DNA of 64,000 bases from JBMNTP01 sp050945795 (GTDB taxonomy: Bacteria; Bacillota; Clostridia; Christensenellales; MGBC116941), in NCBI GenBank assembly GCA_050945795.1, contig JBMNTP010000003.1:1-64000 (forward strand), given 5' to 3'. The notes under the pieces were generated by a model, which worked only from the letters and a program-made list of their open reading frames with translations, ran no database searches and was not told where the DNA came from. This document shows positions 8,538-16,328 of the stretch, in pieces (within the stretch, counting starts at the first letter, position 1; every line of letters begins with the position of its first letter). The translations under genes were made by a program, and so were the position numbers.

Positions 8538-8733
8538 AGCAATAGAATGAGCGTGTTTTTGGCGCCGTTTTAGAATTTGATTTAGGCGCAGCTCGACGCT
8601 CTACTAACCGAATAGCCGGCTCGCTTGCCTCTATATAAAGCGTTTCGGCTTTTTGCTGTGCCTGTTGAAGGGCGGCAATGACGTCGGTAAGCGAGTTGAA
8701 AAGTTCAAAGTACATTCTTTTGTAATCAGTCAT
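8536..8733 (-). CDS. Small conserved-type protein of unknown function (65 aa)
   Basis: A short soluble protein beginning MTDYKRMYFELFNSLTDVI, with a helical, Gln/Glu-rich middle (ALQQAQQKAETLY) and a basic tail rich in Lys, Arg, Ser. Small proteins with this kind of MTDYK-x-MY start are common in gut Clostridia, but no function is known to me. I chose the ATG with GGAG 9 nt upstream; two further ATGs lie up to 15 nt upstream in the same frame. It points against the ABC operon and shares its 3' terminator region. I see no nearby gene that would assign a role. Confidence 0.65.
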   Translation of the reverse strand: MTDYKRMYFELFNSLTDVIAALQQAQQKAETLYIEASEPAIRLVERRAAPKSNSKTAPKTRSFYC

Positions 8734-8993
8734 TTTCATATTCTCCATATAAAAAACATTTTCGAGTATATTGTCTGCTGATGGATATACTAAATGATAA
8801 AGCATCGCATTTTTGTCGAATTGTGCATGTAATAAGACAAATATCTTAATTTAACGCATTTTGTTCTGAATTTTGGAATTTTTAACCAAAATTGACAGAG
8901 AGGGGCAATGTATAAAGAAAATGACTGTAATTTCCTAAATTATTTTCGATGAGAGAGATATAATAATACCGTTACTTATAAGGCGGTGAAAAA

Positions 8994-9422
8994 ATGATAA
9001 GAAGCGAAGATATACGTGGCAGGGAAGTGATTGGTGCTGAAGGGGAAAAGGTAGGGGTGGCGGAGGCGGTTGTTTACTCGCCCGACGCCGACTATATACG
9101 CGGCATAGTGTTTGAGACGGTTTTACTAAGGCGACGTAAATTCGTGGCTCATGGGGATTTTGAACTGCAAGGCGAGCAAGTAATTCTAAAAAAAGAGGCG
9201 GAACTGCTCTCGCCGCCGGATGAAAGCCAATTGTTTCCTGCGGCTATGGATAAGCATATGCAGGAGGTCGGCTACATATCCGAGCTGTATATCGACGAGG
9301 ACAGCGGCAGAGTTTGCGCACTCGAAATTGCGGCCAGTACATTTGAGGATATAAGTTCCGGTCGCGCTACGGCCAGGCGCTTTAAAGCCGGAAAAGAAGG
9401 GACAAAGGCGGATTATGATTAA
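8994..9422 (+). CDS. PRC-barrel domain protein
   Basis: Contains a PRC-barrel beta domain in residues 1-75 (RSEDIRGREVIGAEGEKVG... YIRGIVFE) and a second, weaker barrel-like stretch from about 90 to 125. PRC barrels occur in RNA-processing proteins such as RimM and in photosynthetic and sporulation-linked proteins; the role here is unknown. ATG follows AAGGCGGTGA. A TATAAT at 8959-8964 may be its -10, with no good -35. It leads a cluster with a small membrane-anchor protein and an AI-2E-family permease, an arrangement seen in other Clostridia upstream of ireB-ruvX. Confidence 0.8.
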   Translation: MIRSEDIRGREVIGAEGEKVGVAEAVVYSPDADYIRGIVFETVLLRRRKFVAHGDFELQGEQVILKKEAELLSPPDESQLFPAAMDKHMQEVGYISELYIDEDSGRVCALEIAASTFEDISSGRATARRFKAGKEGTKADYD

Positions 9423-9435
9423 GTTGGGAGGCAAT

Positions 9436-9612
9436 ATGATTATGAAAAAATTGGTTACAGGGGTTGTGATAGGCTCCATGCTAGGCGCGGCGGCCGGAGT
9501 TTACGCCAGCGCAATGATGTGTCCCGAGGAGATGGGCAAAAAAGCAAAGAAAATGTTCAGGACAGGCAAACGCTCCATGCGGAAATACGCACGCGGTATA
9601 GGTATCATCTAA
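9436..9612 (+). CDS. Small YtxH-like membrane-anchored protein
   Basis: About 58 residues. A glycine/alanine-rich hydrophobic segment (VTGVVIGSMLGAAAGVYAS) forms one membrane helix, followed by a strongly basic tail with many Lys and Arg. This is the layout of the YtxH family, whose function is poorly known. GGGAGG ends 4 nt before the ATG at 9436 and 10 nt before the ATG at 9442; either may be used. It overlaps no neighbour but is 13 nt after the PRC-barrel gene and 5 nt before the permease, so one transcript is likely. Confidence 0.7.
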   Translation: MIMKKLVTGVVIGSMLGAAAGVYASAMMCPEEMGKKAKKMFRTGKRSMRKYARGIGII

Positions 9613-9617
9613 TCGAC

Positions 9618-10601
9618 ATGAAACGCACGCTATTTGCCCGGTTCTTCGCGGCCGGGCTGATTCTGCTTTCGTGCGCTGCGGTTTATTTCGCCTGGGAGGC
9701 GTTTGTGCCGGTTATCGTGGCGGCGATAGCGGTATGGATTATAACGCCGCTGCAAGAAAAGCTCGAAAGGCGGCTAAAACCCGGCATCGCGGCTATTGTG
9801 TGCGTAATGACGCTTATGGCCGCCGTTGTACTCATCGCTTTTATATTTATATCGCCGGTTATAAAAACGGTTGAGCAGATGAAAGATTTGCCGGCGGCGG
9901 TATCGCGCGCTATCGCAGCATTGCGGCAAACCGGAATAAGTATACCTTTTGATATTGAAGCGCAGGCGGTGCGGTATGCCGGAGGCGTAGACATAGGATT
10001 TGCGGAGGCGGGGTCGCTGCTGTCGATTACTATTGCCCCGCTTTATTTCTATTTTTTTATAAGGGACAGAAAGAGAATCGCGTCGGGGATAATGTATTTA
10101 ATACCGACAAAATACCGAGACGGCTTTAAAAGATGGCGGAGCATTTGTTCGTATGATATCAGCCGGTTTATGCACGGGCAGCTTATAACAGGCGTTATAA
10201 CGGCGATACCGGCTTTTTTGATATATCTTTTAATAGGACTTGAAAACGCCTTTTCGCTGGGCGTTATAATGGGAATATCGGCTCTGGTGCCATTTCTTGG
10301 CCCTATAGCCGGGGCTGTTCCGGCGCTTGCCGCTGCGCTGCCTTCTAGCGGTCTAACGATTATTATGACGGTGGTGGCGGTTATAGTTATACAGCAGGCG
10401 GTAGGTGGCCTTATAGCACCTAAAATGCTCGGGGATAGCGCGCGAGTAAGTCCGGCGTGGGGGGTATTAGCAGTTATGGTGGGCGTTTCGCTGTTTGGCT
10501 TGCTTGGGCTTATAGCCGCGATACCCGTGCTCATAGCGGTTAAGGCGGCGTTTAAAGTTATAGTTAAAAATAATTTAGCACATAATGTCCACAATGTTTG
10601 A
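9618..10601 (+). CDS. AI-2E family transporter (TqsA/YdbI-type permease)
   Basis: Polytopic membrane protein of 327 aa, slightly short for a family of about 340-380. Hydrophobic segments occur near residues 8-45, 55-80, 135-160, and in the C-terminal half, with the family pattern around MGISALVPFLGPIAGAVPA and PKMLGDSARVSPAWGVLAVM. Members were named for export of autoinducer-2, but many are Na+/H+ antiporters or of unknown substrate, so the substrate here is open. The frame extends upstream over the previous gene; I chose ATG at 9618 because it starts the hydrophobic region. No strong ribosome site is seen, suggesting coupling to the preceding gene. Confidence 0.85.
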   Translation: MKRTLFARFFAAGLILLSCAAVYFAWEAFVPVIVAAIAVWIITPLQEKLERRLKPGIAAIVCVMTLMAAVVLIAFIFISPVIKTVEQMKDLPAAVSRAIAALRQTGISIPFDIEAQAVRYAGGVDIGFAEAGSLLSITIAPLYFYFFIRDRKRIASGIMYLIPTKYRDGFKRWRSICSYDISRFMHGQLITGVITAIPAFLIYLLIGLENAFSLGVIMGISALVPFLGPIAGAVPALAAALPSSGLTIIMTVVAVIVIQQAVGGLIAPKMLGDSARVSPAWGVLAVMVGVSLFGLLGLIAAIPVLIAVKAAFKVIVKNNLAHNVHNV

Positions 10602-10626
10602 ATTGATATGGAAAATAATATATAAT
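10598..10626 (+). promoter_or_regulatory. Sigma-A promoter for ireB
   Basis: TTGAAT (10598-10603), 17 nt, TATAAT (10621-10626). The -35 overlaps the stop codon of the permease gene. Confidence 0.6.
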
Positions 10627-10682
10627 CGTATACAATCATATACGTCATCAATACAGGCCGATGCCGGCGAGGAGTGATTATA

Positions 10683-10949
10683 GTGCGCGGATTCGACGAT
10701 ACAGTTCAATTTTCCTTTGGCAAGGAGCAAAAAAACCTGGCAAATGAAATCATAATGCAGGTTTATGCCGCTATGAAGGAAAAAGGCTACGACCCTATAA
10801 GCCAGATGGTGGGTTATATTCTTTCCGGTGACCCGACATATATCACCAGCCACAACAACGCCCGCTACCTGATTCGTAGGCTTGAGCGTGACGAGCTGCT
10901 TGAGGAGATTGTGCGTTTCTATATAAAAGAGAACGAGGAACTGCAATAG
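10683..10949 (+). CDS. ireB: IreB family regulatory phosphoprotein (UPF0297)
   Basis: A small conserved Firmicute protein (88 aa) with the family core [27 protein letters not shown] and a C-terminal [14 protein letters not shown] helix. In Enterococcus faecalis the homologue is phosphorylated by the PASTA kinase IreK and tunes cephalosporin resistance. I chose GTG at 10683 because GAGGAG lies 8 nt upstream; GTG at 10674 lies inside the ribosome site. It precedes ruvX, as in most Firmicutes, but alaS, usually just upstream, is missing. A terminator separates it from ruvX. Confidence 0.93.
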   Translation: MRGFDDTVQFSFGKEQKNLANEIIMQVYAAMKEKGYDPISQMVGYILSGDPTYITSHNNARYLIRRLERDELLEEIVRFYIKENEELQ

Positions 10950-10988
10950 TTAGCGCGAAAAACGCGTGTTTGACGAATTGTCTATTAT

Positions 10989-11016
10989 GCCGTGCCTAAA
11001 AGGCATGGCTTTTTTA
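10989..11016 (+). terminator. Intrinsic terminator between ireB and ruvX
   Basis: GCCGTGCC and GGCATGGC arms (one G-U pair), loop TAAAA, then TTTTTT. It lies within an operon that is usually continuous, so it may act as a partial terminator or attenuator. Confidence 0.7.
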
Positions 11017-11054
11017 CAACTGCTGCCGTGAACACGGGGCGGGACGGAGGATGG

Positions 11055-11468
11055 ATGAAAAGAATTCTTGCGCTTGATGTTGGGGATAAAAGGATTGGCA
11101 TAGCGGTAAGCGACGGGCTTGGCATAACGGCTCAGAGCGTTGAAAGCTATACCAGGGTGAATGAGGATAATGCCGACGCCGAGTATATATTAAAGCTTTT
11201 TAAAAGCTATGACGCCGGCACCCTCCTTATAGGCATGCCGAGGAATATGAACGGCACATACGGCCCTATGGCGGACAAGGTAAGGGTATTTGGCGATATT
11301 ATGGAGGGGCTCGGATGTAATGTCGTTTACTGGGACGAGCGGCTTTCAACTGTGCAAGCAGAAAGGATACTCATAGAAGCCGATATGAGCCGAAAGAAAA
11401 GGCGCAAGGTTATAGATAAGATCGCTGCCGCAACAATTCTCCAGTCTTATCTCGACGCGAAGAGCTAA
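11055..11468 (+). CDS. ruvX: RuvX/YqgF-type Holliday junction resolvase or 16S rRNA processing nuclease
   Basis: An RNase H-fold protein of 137 aa. The start ALDVGDKRIGIAVSD carries the first catalytic Asp; YWDERLST holds a second conserved acidic residue, and DKIAAATILQSYL the last. Family members resolve Holliday junctions or process the 5' end of 16S rRNA (YqgF). ATG at 11055 is preceded by GGACGGAGG; the frame continues upstream but without a site. DUF1292 protein, which often follows, is absent. Confidence 0.9.
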   Translation: MKRILALDVGDKRIGIAVSDGLGITAQSVESYTRVNEDNADAEYILKLFKSYDAGTLLIGMPRNMNGTYGPMADKVRVFGDIMEGLGCNVVYWDERLSTVQAERILIEADMSRKKRRKVIDKIAAATILQSYLDAKS

Positions 11469-11493
11469 TTTAAGGGAGGCTGGCAAAAATCGC

Positions 11494-11523
11494 TTGCCAG
11501 TTGCCTTTAAGATATGGTATAAT
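11494..11523 (+). promoter_or_regulatory. Promoter for rpsB with extended -10
   Basis: TTGCCA (11494-11499), 18 nt, TATAAT (11518-11523), preceded by TGG, giving an extended -10. About 100 nt of leader follow before rpsB, which could hold an S2 autoregulatory structure; I see no clear hairpin to name. Confidence 0.6.
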
Positions 11524-11625
11524 TCTCAAGGTTAAAATTACACACCTCTGTTTAAGCTGCGAATGTGCCGAAAGGTGGACGCGGACAAAAAAGGCAGAGG
11601 GAGGCAAAACATAGGAGGTATAAAT

Positions 11626-12366
11626 ATGTCTGTAATTTCCATGAAACAACTGCTCGAAGCCGGTGTGCATTTCGGACATCAAACCCGCCGCTGGAACCCC
11701 AAGATGAAAGAATACATCTTTACGGAACGCAACGGCATCTACATAATCGATCTTCAAAAGACGGTTAGAAAAGCCGAGGAGGCGTATTATTTTGTGCGTG
11801 ATCTGGCAATGAATAATAAATCGCTGCTGTTCGTAGGCACAAAGAAGCAGGCGCAAGAATCGATAGAGCAAGAAGCGAAGCGCTGCGGAATGCCTTATGT
11901 TAACCATCGCTGGCTTGGCGGTATGCTGACGAACTTTAAAACTATTCGCCAGAGGATAAACCGCATAAACCGCATTGAGCAGATGGAGAAAACCGGCGAG
12001 ATATCGCTGTTGCCTAAAAAAGAAGTTTTAAACCTTATGCGTGAAAAAGAAAAGCTGCTGCACAATCTTGGCGGAATTCGCGAGATGGGCGGAATGCCTG
12101 GCGCACTTTTCATAGTTGATCCGCGCAAGGAAAGAATAGCTATCGCTGAAGCGAGAGCGCTCAAAATTCCCATAGTCGCCATAGTCGATACAAACTGCGA
12201 TCCCGACGAGGCCGATTATGTAATCCCCGGAAACGACGATGCTATAAGAGCTATTAAGCTTTTGTCATCGAAGATGGCGGATGCCGTTTTAGAAGGCAAG
12301 CAGGGAGAGCAGCTCACAGACGATACAGAAGCTCCCACGGCAGAAAACGTTGCCGTTGCCGAATAA
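11626..12366 (+). CDS. rpsB: 30S ribosomal protein S2
   Basis: Late-assembling small-subunit protein that also helps S1 or mRNA binding. The N-terminal [24 protein letters not shown] and the middle [16 protein letters not shown] signatures are intact. 246 aa is normal. The ATG follows TAGGAGG at 7 nt; 21 further codons upstream in frame lie in the leader and are not family-like. The acidic tail ([15 protein letters not shown]) is variable in the family. It heads the rpsB-tsf-pyrH-frr unit, with an attenuator-like terminator before tsf. Confidence 0.98.
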   Translation: MSVISMKQLLEAGVHFGHQTRRWNPKMKEYIFTERNGIYIIDLQKTVRKAEEAYYFVRDLAMNNKSLLFVGTKKQAQESIEQEAKRCGMPYVNHRWLGGMLTNFKTIRQRINRINRIEQMEKTGEISLLPKKEVLNLMREKEKLLHNLGGIREMGGMPGALFIVDPRKERIAIAEARALKIPIVAIVDTNCDPDEADYVIPGNDDAIRAIKLLSSKMADAVLEGKQGEQLTDDTEAPTAENVAVAE

Positions 12367-12373
12367 GCAATAG

Positions 12374-12398
12374 AAGGGGAGTATATTCTCCCCTTTTT
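12374..12398 (+). terminator. Terminator/attenuator between rpsB and tsf
   Basis: AGGGGAG and CTCCCCT pair around TATATT, followed by a T run. Between rpsB and tsf it likely lets S2 be made in excess of EF-Ts. Confidence 0.75.
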
Positions 12399-12437
12399 TA
12401 CGCGTACGAACAATATTTCATTTGGAGGAAGTAGTAA

Positions 12438-13088
12438 ATGATTACTGCACAACATGTTAAAGAGTTAAGGGAATGCACAGGAGTCGGCATGATGGACTGC
12501 AAAAAGGCCCTTATAGAGACCGAAGGCAATATGGAAAAGGCTATAGAGCTTCTTCGTGAAAAGGGGCTTGCCAATGCCGAGAAGAAATCCGGCCGCATAG
12601 CCGCTGAAGGTATAGTCGACAGCTATATACATATGAACGGTCGCATAGGCGTTATGGTTGAGGTTAACTGCGAAACCGATTTTGTCGCTAAGACCGCCGA
12701 ATTCAAGGCTTTTGTTCATGACATCGCCATGCACATAGCCGCCACAAACCCGCTTTGCATAAGGCGCGAGGAAGTGGACAGCGCAAACATTGAGAAGGAA
12801 AGAGAGATTCTTAAGGCGCAGGCGCTGGCAGAGGGTAAACCGGAAAAGATTGTTGACAAGATTGTTGAAGGTAGAATTGAAAAGTATTACAAAGAGCACT
12901 GCCTGCTTGAGCAACCTTTTGTTAAGGACACCGACAAGACGATACAGGAAATCGTTCATGAGCAGATATCAAAGATAGGCGAGAATGTTTCGATACGCCG
13001 CTTTGTTCGTTATGAAATGGGCGAAGGCCTCCAGAAACGCGAGGATAATTTTGCCGATGAAGTTATGAGCCAGGCAGGCCAGGCCTGA
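12438..13088 (+). CDS. tsf: Translation elongation factor Ts
   Basis: Nucleotide exchange factor for EF-Tu. The N-terminal UBA-like domain includes [16 protein letters not shown], and the core has [12 protein letters not shown], both family signatures. 216 aa is the short form common in many bacteria, with one reduced coiled-coil/subdomain. TTTGGAGGAAG precedes the ATG. It lies between two terminators but has no obvious promoter of its own, so readthrough from rpsB is expected. Confidence 0.98.
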   Translation: MITAQHVKELRECTGVGMMDCKKALIETEGNMEKAIELLREKGLANAEKKSGRIAAEGIVDSYIHMNGRIGVMVEVNCETDFVAKTAEFKAFVHDIAMHIAATNPLCIRREEVDSANIEKEREILKAQALAEGKPEKIVDKIVEGRIEKYYKEHCLLEQPFVKDTDKTIQEIVHEQISKIGENVSIRRFVRYEMGEGLQKREDNFADEVMSQAGQA

Positions 13089-13099
13089 AAATGACCCCA

Positions 13100-13127
13100 A
13101 AAGGACACTTATATAAGTGTCCTTTTT
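13100..13127 (+). terminator. Strong terminator after tsf
   Basis: AGGACACTTATATAAGTGTC is part of a perfect palindrome of 22 nt followed by TTTTTT. Confidence 0.85.
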
Positions 13128-13159
13128 TACAATAATTTTTTATTCAGGAGATAAATAGA

Positions 13160-13864
13160 ATGGGGCTAAAATATAAAAGAGTGATACTCAAGCTCAGCGG
13201 AGAGGCGCTGTCCGGGCCTAACGGTACCGGCATAGACCAGGCCATACTTGCCGGAGTGGCGGCGCAGATTCAGGAGGTGGCGTCGCTTGGCGCAGAGGTA
13301 GGTATAATTGTAGGCGGCGGTAATTTTTGGCGCGGTAGGGCTAGTGTAGGCATGGACAGGAGTACTGCCGACCATATGGGCATGTTAGCGACGGTTATAA
13401 ACTCCTTAGCGCTGCAGGACGCGCTTGAGAACAGAGGCCTGCCTACAAGGGTGCAGACGGCGATAGAAATGCGGCAGATAGCCGAGCCGTATATAAGGCG
13501 AAGGGCGATGCGGCATCTTGAAAAGGGCAGGGTTGTTATATTTGCCTGCGGTACCGGCAATCCTTTCTTTAGTACCGATACGGCTGCGGCGTTAAGGGCG
13601 GCAGAGATTGAGGCCGAGATGATACTTTTAGCGAAGAATGTCGACGGTATATATGATAGCGACCCGAAAACAAACGCAGATGCCAGAAAATTTGATACGA
13701 TAGGGTATATGGAGGTTATAAGCCGCGGGCTTAGCGCCATGGATACAACAGCCATAACGCTGTGCATGGAAAACAGCATACCGATAATAGCTTTTGGGCT
13801 GGGCGAGAAGGATGGCATAAGAAAGGCGATTTGCGGAGATAAAATAGGAACGTATATTGGTTGA
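13160..13864 (+). CDS. pyrH: UMP kinase
   Basis: Hexameric amino-acid-kinase-fold enzyme that converts UMP to UDP with ATP. It begins [13 protein letters not shown], has the phosphate loop GGGNFWRG near residue 53 and the [19 protein letters not shown] helix, plus the [18 protein letters not shown] nucleotide segment. 234 aa is typical. CAGGAG lies 9 nt before the ATG. It follows a strong terminator yet I find no good promoter, so it may depend on readthrough. frr follows after 63 nt. Confidence 0.97.
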   Translation: MGLKYKRVILKLSGEALSGPNGTGIDQAILAGVAAQIQEVASLGAEVGIIVGGGNFWRGRASVGMDRSTADHMGMLATVINSLALQDALENRGLPTRVQTAIEMRQIAEPYIRRRAMRHLEKGRVVIFACGTGNPFFSTDTAAALRAAEIEAEMILLAKNVDGIYDSDPKTNADARKFDTIGYMEVISRGLSAMDTTAITLCMENSIPIIAFGLGEKDGIRKAICGDKIGTYIG

Positions 13865-13927
13865 AGATGGAATGGTATTGTGAAAATCGTGTTAATCTAT
13901 TAGAATAGTACAAAAGGGGGTATCGAC

Positions 13928-14485
13928 ATGTCAAAAGATATAGTGGATTTATCAAGGGAAAAAATGAGTAAAACCATAAGCGTATTTAAGAAGGAATTGT
14001 CATCCCTAAGGGCGGGCAGGGCTAATCCTCAGCTACTAGACCGCATACTTGTTAATTATTACGGTACGCCGACGCCTATTAATCAGGTCGGCAACATATC
14101 CTCGCCGGAACCGAAGATGCTGCTTATATCGGTGTGGGACACGTCTATGCTTACGGAAGTCGAAAAGGCGATACAAAAATCCGATCTTGGTATAAACCCG
14201 TCGAATGACGGCAAATCAATACGCCTTGTTTTCCCCGATCTTACCGAGGAGCGCAGAAAAGACCTGGTTAAGCAGGTTAAGAAAAAGGCGGAGGAAGCCA
14301 AGGTGGCGGTGCGTTCAATAAGGCGGGACGCTAACGAGGAGCTTAAAAAAGAGGAAAAAGATTCGATTATAACAGAGGATGATCTCAGGAAGGAAACCGA
14401 AAGGGTGCAAAAACTTACTGATGAGCATATAAAAGAGATCGATGATATCGCGGCTGAAAAAGAAAAGGAGATACTGTCAGTATAA
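13928..14485 (+). CDS. frr: Ribosome recycling factor
   Basis: Splits post-termination ribosomes together with EF-G. The three-helix-bundle sequence is complete at 185 aa, with [18 protein letters not shown] near residues 22-39, [11 protein letters not shown], and [14 protein letters not shown] in the C-terminal helices. AAGGGGG precedes the ATG. Its last base overlaps the ATG of the small PASTA-like gene, so the two are translationally coupled. Confidence 0.98.
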   Translation: MSKDIVDLSREKMSKTISVFKKELSSLRAGRANPQLLDRILVNYYGTPTPINQVGNISSPEPKMLLISVWDTSMLTEVEKAIQKSDLGINPSNDGKSIRLVFPDLTEERRKDLVKQVKKKAEEAKVAVRSIRRDANEELKKEEKDSIITEDDLRKETERVQKLTDEHIKEIDDIAAEKEKEILSV

Positions 14486-14685
14486 TGGTTAGCGTTTTGG
14501 GTTTGGATATTGAAGAAGCGCTGAAAGAACTGGGGCAATGTGGATATAATGATATTAGCATAGTCCCATATTCGACGGATCGCCTTCCGTCAGTGGATAG
14601 TCGCAGGGTTATAAAGCAAATGCGTCACGGGAAAACCGTATGCTTAATTGTAAGTGACTTTTTAACGACGTGCAAAACCGAGTAA
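14485..14685 (+). CDS. 66-aa PASTA-like orphan protein between frr and uppS
   Basis: I do not know a named family for this. The pattern VLGLDIEEALKELGQCGY, then a variable loop, then a segment with VIKQMRHGKTVCLIVSDF resembles a single PASTA domain (entry V-x-G-x3-EA-x3-L-x3-G, later I-x-Q-x3-G-x-V-x-L-x-VS). PASTA repeats normally sit on the outside of PBPs and serine/threonine kinases, but this protein has no signal peptide or membrane helix. The ATG overlaps the frr stop by one base, so it is coupled to frr. Its place before uppS and cdsA suggests a link to envelope synthesis; that is inference. Confidence 0.6.
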   Translation: MVSVLGLDIEEALKELGQCGYNDISIVPYSTDRLPSVDSRRVIKQMRHGKTVCLIVSDFLTTCKTE

Positions 14686-14693
14686 AAGGCTTC

Positions 14694-14715
14694 CCCCAAG
14701 GCGAAAGTCTTGGGG
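14694..14715 (+). other. Hairpin before uppS
   Basis: CCCCAAG and CTTGGGG arms around GCGAAAGT, without a T run. It ends 12 nt before the uppS ribosome site and could affect its translation or act as a weak attenuator. Confidence 0.4.
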
Positions 14716-14736
14716 TGTGGTTTGTAGGAGGCTTTA

Positions 14737-15489
14737 TTGGCTATATTCGGCAAAAAGGGAAAAAAGGCGCTGGATGCTGCCTTAGCCGCGGCGCCGGAGC
14801 GGCTGCCAAAGCATGTGGCGATTATAATGGATGGCAACGGGCGGTGGGCTGAGAGCAGAGGGCTGCCGCGTCCGTTTGGGCATCGTGCCGGCGTTGAGGC
14901 GCTAAGAACCATTATACGCCTTAGCTCCGACCTTGGCATAACCGCTCTTACGCTTTACGCTTTTTCAACAGAAAACTGGCAGCGGCCGGAAGGTGAAGTA
15001 GGAGCGCTTATGGCTTTGCTTGTCGAATTTCTTGAAAAGGAAATCGACGAGCTGCACGAAAACGGCGTTAATATCCGGATATTGGGGGAACCTGGAAGAT
15101 TTCCTCAAAATGTTCTTAAAGCTATAACTCGCAGCGTAGAAATAACTAGAGAGAATAAAGGGCTTATAGTTAACATAGCGCTTAATTACGGGGGCAGGGC
15201 CGAGATAACCAAGGCGGCGGCGCTGCTTTTAGAAGATATACAAAACGGAAAGGCCGAGAATGTCAGCGAAGAAGCCATAAACGACAGGCTTTATACCGCC
15301 GGCATACCCGAGCCCGATTTGCTTATTCGCCCGGGCGGAGAGTTTAGGATAAGCAATTTTATGCTGTGGCAGCTTGCTTACTGTGAGCTATATTTTACAG
15401 ATACTCTTTGGCCGGATTTTGGGGCTAAGGAGTATATAGACGCATTGAAGGAGTATGCGTCTCGTCAGAGGAGATTTGGCGGGGTGTAA
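14737..15489 (+). CDS. uppS: Undecaprenyl diphosphate synthase (cis-prenyltransferase)
   Basis: Condenses isopentenyl diphosphate onto farnesyl diphosphate to make the C55 carrier lipid of cell wall synthesis. HVAIIMDGNGRWA near residues 26-38 holds the Mg-binding Asp; FSTENWQRP and IRPGGEFRISNFMLWQ are the other signatures. 250 aa is normal. The start is TTG at 14737, preceded by TAGGAGG at 5 nt; no in-frame ATG is near. It sits 10 nt before cdsA and in the same run as dxr and ispG, which supply its precursors. Confidence 0.96.
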   Translation: MAIFGKKGKKALDAALAAAPERLPKHVAIIMDGNGRWAESRGLPRPFGHRAGVEALRTIIRLSSDLGITALTLYAFSTENWQRPEGEVGALMALLVEFLEKEIDELHENGVNIRILGEPGRFPQNVLKAITRSVEITRENKGLIVNIALNYGGRAEITKAAALLLEDIQNGKAENVSEEAINDRLYTAGIPEPDLLIRPGGEFRISNFMLWQLAYCELYFTDTLWPDFGAKEYIDALKEYASRQRRFGGV

Positions 15490-15499
15490 GGGGGTATAG

Positions 15500-16315
15500 A
15501 TGCTTAAACGCGTCGTTACTAGCATAATAGCCGCGGCGGCGGTTGTTACGGCGCTTGTGGCGGGGACATTGGTGATAAGATTGCTTATTGCCGCGGTTGC
15601 CGTTATAGCGTGCCATGAGATGTTTGATTCGTTGACGAGGGCTGGGCTAAAGCCGTTTCGCTGGCCCGGCTTCATGTTTTCGGCGCTGATGCTGCCGGCT
15701 TTGCATTGGGCCGGCGTCGGCGGCTTGCTTATGCTGCTGGCGTTATGCGTTGTAGCGCTTATGAGCCGTTTGGTAGCTAAGTTTGATATGGAGCTAAAGG
15801 ATGTTTTCGCTTCGGCTTTTGTTATGCTGTATCCCGGGCTGTTACTGTCAATGCTTATGGATATGACATACTTACCGCAGCCTCGCGGCATGGCGGGAAT
15901 ATTGCTGGTGCTGTGCGCGGCTATTTTTACCGATTCATTCGCTTATTTTATAGGTGTTTTATTTGGCAAGAAAAAGCTTTGCCCAAAAATAAGTCCTAAA
16001 AAAACAATAGCCGGCGCGATAGGCGGCCTTTTTGGCGGAGGAGCTGCTGCGGCGGTGCTGTCTATGCTAACGCCGATGCTGTTCGGCATTAAAACTTCTA
16101 TGCCGGCTTTTTTGGCGATAGGGCTTATATGCGCCGTTGTGTCGCAGTTTGGAGATCTTGCCGCTTCGTGTATCAAAAGGATGTGCGGGGTGAAGGATTT
16201 TGGCAAGATTATGCCGGGTCACGGCGGCATTATGGACCGGCTAGACAGCATATTATTTTGTGCCCCAATAGTGTATACTGTATTTATATTGGCGGGGCGT
16301 TTTATATTTATTTGA
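15500..16315 (+). CDS. cdsA: Phosphatidate cytidylyltransferase (CDP-diglyceride synthase)
   Basis: Integral membrane enzyme making CDP-diacylglycerol from phosphatidic acid and CTP. The C-terminal signature CIKRMCGVKDFGKIMPGHGG followed by IMDRLD is intact, and the 271 residues hold about seven to eight hydrophobic helices. The GGGGG site precedes the ATG. It supplies PgsA, encoded later in the window at 40741. Confidence 0.96.
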   Translation: MLKRVVTSIIAAAAVVTALVAGTLVIRLLIAAVAVIACHEMFDSLTRAGLKPFRWPGFMFSALMLPALHWAGVGGLLMLLALCVVALMSRLVAKFDMELKDVFASAFVMLYPGLLLSMLMDMTYLPQPRGMAGILLVLCAAIFTDSFAYFIGVLFGKKKLCPKISPKKTIAGAIGGLFGGGAAAAVLSMLTPMLFGIKTSMPAFLAIGLICAVVSQFGDLAASCIKRMCGVKDFGKIMPGHGGIMDRLDSILFCAPIVYTVFILAGRFIFI

Positions 16316-16328
16316 CGGGAGAACACGC

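Noticed and set aside
8892..8916. Promoter TTGACA with TATAAA upstream of the PRC-barrel gene
   Set aside because: The spacing is only 13 nt, too short for sigma-A; no other -10 fits.
9519..9617. Longer start for the AI-2E family permease
   Set aside because: The extension lies entirely over the previous small gene, is strongly charged, and breaks the family's N-terminal membrane helix pattern.
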